Below are positions 57,565-64,000 of a stretch of DNA of 64,000 nt, piece after piece; the first letter of the stretch is position 1, and each line of letters starts with the position of its first letter. Position numbers and translations under genes: made by a program. The notes beneath the pieces are model-generated. The model worked only from the letters and a program-made list of their open reading frames with translations, had not been told where the DNA came from and did no database searches. Source of the DNA: Cochliopodium minus (taxonomy: Eukaryota; Discosea; Himatismenida; Cochliopodiidae); NCBI GenBank assembly GCA_024220525.1, contig JAMYWO010000006.1, positions 160,996-224,995 of the forward strand, in the 5' to 3' direction.

Positions 57565-60026
57565 ATGGGTTGTGGACCATCAACATTGGAAGATGAAAAA
57601 AGCAAGGAAATTTCATTAGAATTGAAAAGAGAAAGAAGAAAATTAGCAAGAGAAATAAAATTGTTACTTTTAGGTTCATAATTTTTAAATTATACATACC
57701 AAATACCTACAATGAAAATTTTTAAAATAATTAATATAATGCAATCTTCCTCTAACATATAAATTATTTTTTATTTTTTTTTTTAATTGAGGAATAATAG
57801 TTGCCATAATAACAAAAATTTAATATCCCTACATCATAATATTAAAAAATAAGCCATAATAATAATATCCCTACCAACGAATCTCAATATAAAAAAAAAT
57901 TTTATATGCTAAAGATAAACTACAATAAAAAAAAAGATATCATATACCTCAAATAACAAAAATAAAAGATATCTTTCAATTCAAATGGGGAAAGATCTTT
58001 ATAAAATATTTTTATTTTTATTATAATTTTTAAAATTATAATCATTAATCATTCATTTTTATTCAAACAAAATTTTTTTTTAAATTTAATAGGCGCTGGA
58101 GAAAGTGGGAAAAGCACAATAGTGAAACAAATGAAAATTATTTATTTATCTGGATTTAACGAAGAGGAATTAATGACCTTCAAACCAGTCATACAGGCCA
58201 ATTCCATCGAAGCAACAAAATTATTGGTAAATGCAGTTAAAGAATTTGGATATGAACTTGATGAATCGAATAAGAAAATTGCAGCACGTTATTACGAAAT
58301 AAATTCTTTGGAAACTTTGTTGACAGAAGAAATAAAGAATGATATTAAAGTGCTATGGCAGGATAATGCTGTTAAAAAGGCATGGAAACGAAATGGTGAA
58401 TTTCAGCTTCATGATTCATCTGGATAGTAAGAAAATCTTTCTTTTTTAAGACATAACAAAAAGGATATAATCAGAGTTTACAATATAATTTTATTCTTTT
58501 TTTAAACATATCATTCCATTATTTATACTCATATTATCTTTTTTTCACCATTTATTATCAATCAATTTCTCATTATTTTGATAATCTTCATATTTTGCAA
58601 AATTTACTCAATCAATTTTCCATATATCAAATGGATGAAAAATAAATTATTATTTTTCATTTATCCTTTATCAAACCTTTATAATTTTAATCCTCCCGCT
58701 TATTATATAATTTGGGGATCTTCAGAAATTTTTAAATTTAATTTAATTTTATCATTTACATCTCCCAAAAATACCTTGATTATAAAACTCAATATAGCCT
58801 AAATAAATTTCATAATTTAGGGATTCTCATTATATATATATATATCCTATCACAATAAAATAAATTTAAAATATAAATAATTTTCACACAAATAGCAATT
58901 TTATAATATAAATGCTCTATCGTATATCTCCATCTATTAAATCCTTTTTCCACTTTACTTCTCCCAGTACTAACCATCTATTTCTTTAGTATCCTCGATA
59001 ATATAGATAGAATCTCAGAAGGTAATTTCACTCCCACTCTCGAGGATGTCTTAAAATGCCGTGCTCGAACCACTGGTATCCACGAAATGGAATTCACAGT
59101 TGGAAAATTGAATTTTAAAATGGTAGATGTTGGGGGACAAAGATCCGAAAGAAAAAAATGGTAAATCTTCCTTCATTTGCTCTTTTAACCTCATATCCTT
59201 ATATTATAATACTGTATAAAAATAATATATCCTACCTTACATATTATTTGAATAATAACATTTACTTTTTAATACCTTTGTTTATCTAATCTATCTTAAT
59301 ATAATTTTTTTATCCCTTTTATCAAATTCTTAAATATAAAATACAATATTATTTTTTTATATATATACACTTCTAATTCATCTTTTTGTTTTTAAAGATT
59401 GAACAATTTTTTATATGCACTTTATATAAAACTTTCTTTTGATATTTTGGATTTAATGTCAATTATATATATATATTTTCATTTTAAACTTTCATTTGAT
59501 TCAAATTTCATTTTATCAAATTTTATTTTTTTTTTAAAAAAAATTTATATCCTTTAATAATAAACTAACCAAATTTCATTTTTTGTCCATTGTTTATAGG
59601 GTACATTGTTTTCAAGATGTAACAGGAATAATATTTGTTGTTGCAATCAACGAATATGATTTAAAATTATACGAAGATGAAAATGTTAATAGAATGCACG
59701 AAGCAATACAATTGTTTGATGAAATTTGTAATTCACAGTGGTTTCAAACCAGCTCCATGATTCTATTTCTCAATAAGAAAGATCTATTCGAACAAAAAAT
59801 TAAAAAAATTGATCTTGATGTATGTTTTAGTGAATATAAAGACGGAAAAGATTTTAAAGCTGCAACCAAATTCCTCGAAGAAAAATTCAAAAGTCTCAAC
59901 AAACAACCAGAAAAAACTGTGTACGTTCATTTTACTTGCGCCACTGACACTGAAAACATAAGATTTGTTTTCAATGTTGCCAAAGATATTATTCTCAACA
60001 ATAATCTCTCTTCTGCAGGTTTTTGA
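57565..60026 (+). CDS. heterotrimeric G-protein alpha subunit
   Basis: Four exons. The start [20 protein letters not shown] carries the Gly2/Cys3 pair used for myristoylation and palmitoylation. Nucleotide-binding boxes are [20 protein letters not shown] (G1), [12 protein letters not shown] (switch I, with the Arg targeted by cholera toxin in other species), [15 protein letters not shown] (G3, split by an intron), [12 protein letters not shown] (G4) and [20 protein letters not shown] (G5). The catalytic Gln in VGGQR is present. The C-terminus NNNLSSAGF lacks the Cys four from the end that pertussis toxin modifies. It couples surface receptors to effectors at the plasma membrane. The introns are long for this window (about 420, 560 and 440 nt). 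Confidence 0.93.
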
Positions 60027-60893
60027 TCTCTCACCGTTACTTTTTTTGCTCGTTTATTAAAAAAAAAATTCTTTTTTTTCTCTCATATTCCTTTGTTGAT
60101 TATGTGAATTTAATTTTGTTATTAAAAAACAATCAAATTTTAAAAAAAACTTGTTTTAAATCTTTGTTTTCTGAAACAGATTTTAAAAAATGTTTTAAAC
60201 AAGATTGAAGGTCCTTTTTTAGTTTTCTCATCCTTGTTTCTTCTTTTTTCTCCGGGTTCAACACTTTGATTCTTTTTTAAATTTGAATGTTTGTTTTTCT
60301 TAGTAAAGGAGTTCTCCGCCTATTAAATTTAAACTTTTCTTTCCTTTTTTAGAATCAAGAGAGTTTGTTTGAAGATGTTTACCATAGGAAACAATCTCCT
60401 TTTGCTAAAATAGAAATTTTAATTGAATTATGAAAGTGTGGAGGAAAAATTTAAAATAATCCAAAGTTGATATCGTTTAATTTAAGTTTCTTCTTGCAAT
60501 TTTGTTTAAATATTAAATAAAAATTTTAAGGATCTGTGGATCCTTAAAAAATAAAAAAAAAAAATGATTTTGAAAATGGAAATGATTAATGAAATAATTT
60601 AATTTTAATTAAAATTAAATAAAAATTATTAAAGATTCTTTAATTTTGAAAATTTACTTTTTTCAATTATGGATTTTTTTGGAACAATTTTGTAAATTTA
60701 AAGAATTTGATTTGGACAGTGACATTTTAAAAAAAACAAGTTCTTTGAAAGAAAAGAAAGAAATATTTTTTTGACCAGGGAATGAATCTTCCTTTGATTT
60801 TATTTAAATTCCTTTTGTGAAAGGATCTTATCTTTTTTGCATATTCCTTCAAATATTTAAAATAAAAGAATAAACAAATTTTAATTTTTATAT
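60027..60893. other. convergent 3' spacer, 870 bases
   Basis: Between the ends of G-alpha and the minus-strand membrane protein. AT-rich with short open stretches only. No RNA gene, repeat or coding block supported. Confidence 0.45.
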
Positions 60894-62864
60894 TCAAACA
60901 TGATCATAAGTAAAGAAGTAAGGAAAAATTTGGTTTCTAAACTTTAAACAAATAATCATCGAAAGAAATATACTGATTACACCAAGACCACAAGCGATAT
61001 ATATCCAAATATAAGCTAAAAAAAAAAATTTAAAAAATTTAAAAAGTAAAACCTAAGAATAGTAAGTAACCTTTCATGAATGAATAGTCAACGAAGGGAT
61101 GAGAGAAAGGAATATTGGGAGCATAAACAAAAGTTCCATTATCAACAGGGTCAGCAGTACTTTGACAAACAAGAGAATAAAGGTTACCTAAATAAAAGAT
61201 AAATGAAAAAATCAAGTTAATTGAAATAAAGTTATTTAAAAAAATGTTGGTTTATTGAAATCAAAAATAAAGTTGATTGAAATAAAGTTATTTAAAAAAA
61301 TATTGGTTATTGAAAAATTAAAGGATAAAAAATAAGGTTGATTCAAAAAAATAAAAGGGTTACAATTTTTGACATAAATCTCTCTATCAAGATGTCTGAA
61401 GAAGAAATATTTTTTTTTGTCAGTGTACAAATAAGAAGAAGTAGGAAAAAATGAGTAAGAATCGCCACGAGGAGGCTTGGTACTGAGAGAAGGCAAGGAA
61501 GCGTTGCAAACAAAGTCGATGCAAGAATAAGGAGAGATCGTCTCGTTATAAGAAGAACCATTGGCGGAAACAGTAAGGACAGAAAGATCCCAATACAAAG
61601 TGTAAGAAAAAGGGGAGTTGGATTTGGAAGAGTATTGATAAGAGACGGAAATGTTTTTCTTTTCATTTTCTTTGACGTCCCACGTTAAAATGACTTGGGA
61701 AATGCACGATTGGAAGAAAATGTCAGTGCATCTAAAAGCTGTGATTCCATTTTTGGAAAAGAAGACAAAGATGGGTTTGTAGGTTGTAGGAACGTCCACT
61801 ACGAGCACTCTCTTGATGTTGTTATATAGTTGGGCGTTGGAGAGAATTTGTGTGTATTTCACGCTGTCACAAGTGTAGTTTCCCTCACACACTCTCAAAT
61901 AAAGAGCATGTTTGCTCCACATGCCAAGGTACATCCTCTTTTTGGGAAATCAACGTATTGAGAAATTAACAATTAAATTAAAATTGAAAATAAATAAATA
62001 TTTAATTTAAATTTTTTTTTTTTACATCTTCTTGGGTGTCCTTCCCTCTTATTATCAGCTGAGGCAAACCAAAGTAAAAGAACTCTTTGTTGATGCTTGC
62101 GAAAACGGTTTTTACCACGGCGTTTCTGCACATTTCTTGATAACAGCTCATCAATTCTGCTTGATATATTTTCGTTGTTGAATTAGCAATGGAATTATCA
62201 GTGATGATCTTTAAATAAAAAAACAATGGTGCTCCTTTTAAAAAAAAAGGGATTAATCCTTTTTTTTTAAAGAAAAAGTTTTACCATTGTAATAACCCAT
62301 CTTGTAACCAAACGTTTGAATCACAGTTTCTCCTTCTCCTAAAGGAGTTATATCCAACATATCTCTTTTTGTACTGGTAAAAAATAAAATTCAATCTTAG
62401 ATTTCTAATAAGGAGAATAAAAATACCAATCAGAATTTTGGCAAGAAACATAGTATGATCTTGTCATGTTGAATCTGTTCAATGTTGTGACTACCATGTT
62501 GGTTTTCATTACCAATGGATTCTGATTCGAGTGAAAATCAAGGAGAACATGCCCTTTTCTTATCAATGTGAGCATCAATGTGAATTTATCTGTTCCACAT
62601 GATGTAATATTGTCACATGATCTTAAACATATTTGATCTTTTTGAAATAAATGTTGAGATATTTGATTATGATGTAGGATTGGTTTTTATCTCCTTACTT
62701 GGATCCAATGGACATGGATATATCAAATTCATATTACCATTTTTCAATGTGTAGCTGTACATATAGTTTGGATAGATATAATTTGTCAGATTTTGACATT
62801 CAACATTATTTATTAGGATTATGATTGATATTATGACTATTAATGCTTTAGGATTTGAATTCAT
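60894..62864 (-). CDS. type I membrane glycoprotein, family unknown
   Basis: Starts MNSNPKALIVIISIIILINN, a signal peptide ending near NVECQ. About seven exons encode an ectodomain with many Cys and N-glycosylation sites (ALYLRVCEGNYTCDSVKYTQ, FRCTDIFFQSCISQVILTWD, VSANGSSYNETISPYSC, PLGEGETVIQTFGYKMGYY, STTKIYQAELMSCYQEMC). The last exon holds one TM helix (AYIWIYIACGLGVISIFLSM) and a short tail, IFPYFFTYDHV. About 515 residues. The beta-strand-rich ectodomain with paired Cys suggests an adhesion or receptor role. No domain family was recognised. Confidence 0.72.
61206..61330. repeat. 55-60 bp tandem duplication in an intron
   Basis: Two adjacent copies of a unit containing ttgaaataaagttatttaaa and (g/a)ttggtt(t)attgaaa, with a partial third, lie in the intron of the membrane-protein gene. 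Differences between copies are few, so the duplication is recent. Confidence 0.75.
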
Positions 62865-63147
62865 AAAACCAAAATATACCTAAAAGAGGAGAATTATTAA
62901 CAAGAATTAAAGAAATCCAAAAATAATCAATTATTCTAAAATTAAATAAAAAGGATGTTTGATTTTTGGGAATAGTTGTTAATATGCTTTGTGTTTCTTT
63001 TCAAATTACCTTTTTAATTTTTATTTTTTTTAAAGAAATTGAAGAATAATTATCTATTTTTCATCTGTTCAAAAAAAAATATAAAAATCAACGAATATAT
63101 ATAAAATATATAAATAAAAAATTTGATTCAAGTTTCTTTCTATTCAA

Positions 63148-64000
63148 ATGGATAATAACAACCCCATTATAGAAAACAATGAAAATATTCAAATAGAGGA
63201 GAAAGAAGAGATAAATGAAAAAGAAGAAAGAATATTAGAACAAAGAAAAAGAGAGAAACATCAAGAAAACATTGAAAGAATGTTTGAGAAGAGATCAAGG
63301 AAATGGTCAGATATGAATAACAAGAGATACAGTGATAAAAGAAAAATAGGATATATCGAGCCACAAAAAGAGGATATGCCACCAGAGATGATCAGAAAGA
63401 TTGTAAAAGACCATGGAGATATGAGCAGTAGAAAATTCAGGCATGATAAAAGGGTGTATTTGGGAGCATTGAAATATGTACCACATGCTATTATGAAGTT
63501 GCTTGAAAACATGCCGATGCCATGGGAAGAGGTAAGATACGTGAAAACATTGTATCACGTCACAGGAGCAATTACATTCGTCAATGAGATACCATTGGTG
63601 GTAGAACCAATCTTTTTTGCACAATGGGGTACAATGTGGATCATGATGAGAAGAGAAAAGAGAGACAGAAAACATTTCAAGAGAATGAGATTCCCTCCAT
63701 TTGATGATGAAGAACCTCCTCTTGATTATGGAGAGAATATCTTGGATGTGGAACCATTGGATGCAATCAAGATGAATTTGAGTGAGATTGAAGATTCTGC
63801 AGTGATTGATTGGTTCTACGATCACAAACCTTTATCAAGACAAAGAAAATATGTGAATGGAGAGACATATAAACATTGGAAATTGGATATCCCTATCCTT
63901 TCAAATTGTTTCCGTTTGGCTTCTCCTCTTTTGTCTGACCTTGTGGATAAGAATTATTTCTATTTGTTCGATCCTAATTCTTTCATGACCGCTAAAGCAT
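63148..64000 (+). CDS. prp8: pre-mRNA splicing factor Prp8, N-terminal part (runs off window)
   Basis: Starts [20 protein letters not shown] and stays open for 284 codons to the window end. The sequence matches the highly conserved Prp8 N-terminal domain: [120 protein letters not shown] and [12 protein letters not shown]. Prp8 is the central U5 snRNP scaffold of the spliceosome, usually about 2300 residues, so roughly 12% is present. Its high conservation makes it the best marker in the window for placing the organism. Confidence 0.97.
   Translation, partial: MDNNNPIIENNENIQIEEKEEINEKEERILEQRKREKHQENIERMFEKRSRKWSDMNNKRYSDKRKIGYIEPQKEDMPPEMIRKIVKDHGDMSSRKFRHDKRVYLGALKYVPHAIMKLLENMPMPWEEVRYVKTLYHVTGAITFVNEIPLVVEPIFFAQWGTMWIMMRREKRDRKHFKRMRFPPFDDEEPPLDYGENILDVEPLDAIKMNLSEIEDSAVIDWFYDHKPLSRQRKYVNGETYKHWKLDIPILSNCFRLASPLLSDLVDKNYFYLFDPNSFMTAKA

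Noticed and set aside
60230-60275. gggttcaac, resembling a tRNA T-loop
   Set aside because: No flanking T-stem pairing and no acceptor, D or anticodon arms could be drawn.

Overview
The window is nuclear DNA from a very AT-rich, intron-dense microbial eukaryote, most likely a free-living amoeboid protist. The evidence is split protein-coding genes with GT..AG introns of about 50 to 600 nt, a Prp8 spliceosome gene, heterotrimeric G-protein and Rho signalling genes, ankyrin and TKL-kinase proteins, a mitochondrial-type PPR protein and a gamma-tubulin-complex protein. The phylum cannot be fixed by eye. I see no rRNA, tRNA, CRISPR array or prokaryote-style operon. UAA, UAG and UGA all behave as stops in the long genes.

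Left third (1-26 kb). The first 203 bases are a diverged copy of the 3' end of the PPR gene at 49 kb. Then follow a multi-exon STAND/Crinkler-RHS-like P-loop NTPase (minus), a PH-domain gene of RhoGEF type (minus), a two-helix membrane protein (plus), a GCP5/6-like gamma-tubulin complex protein (minus), a ubiquitin-specific protease (minus), a decayed gene with in-frame stops (minus), a gene with repeated SKICH-like domains and a CUE-like exon (minus), a large ankyrin protein (plus), and a PARP1 orthologue (minus).

Middle third (26-45 kb). A GCK-III/MST-type Ste20 kinase, an ankyrin-TKL kinase, a signal-peptide/beta-helix/TM surface protein and a Sel1-repeat protein run in series on the plus strand. 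They are followed on the minus strand by an ankyrin-like protein, a PARP14-like RRM-macro-WWE-ART protein, and an F-box/WD40 protein.

Right third (46-64 kb). This holds a small MGNYFS.. protein, a PPR protein, an RGS-domain protein, RhoGDI, a BORCS8-like subunit, SepSecS (selenocysteine synthesis), a G-protein alpha subunit, a second type I membrane protein, and the N-terminal part of Prp8, which runs off the window.

Points most worth a second look are a family of micro-exons (7, 9, 9 and 15 nt, and a start codon split AT|G by an intron), a short inverted-repeat element present twice (once with 10-bp flanking duplications), the segmental duplication of the PPR 3' end, a mono-ART-type PARP with RRM, macro and WWE domains, and the Crinkler/RHS-like NTPase with a ubiquitin-like header and a Lys-rich tail. 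Gene models were spliced by eye using phase consistency. The exons containing recognised domains are firm, but many first and last exons are not.
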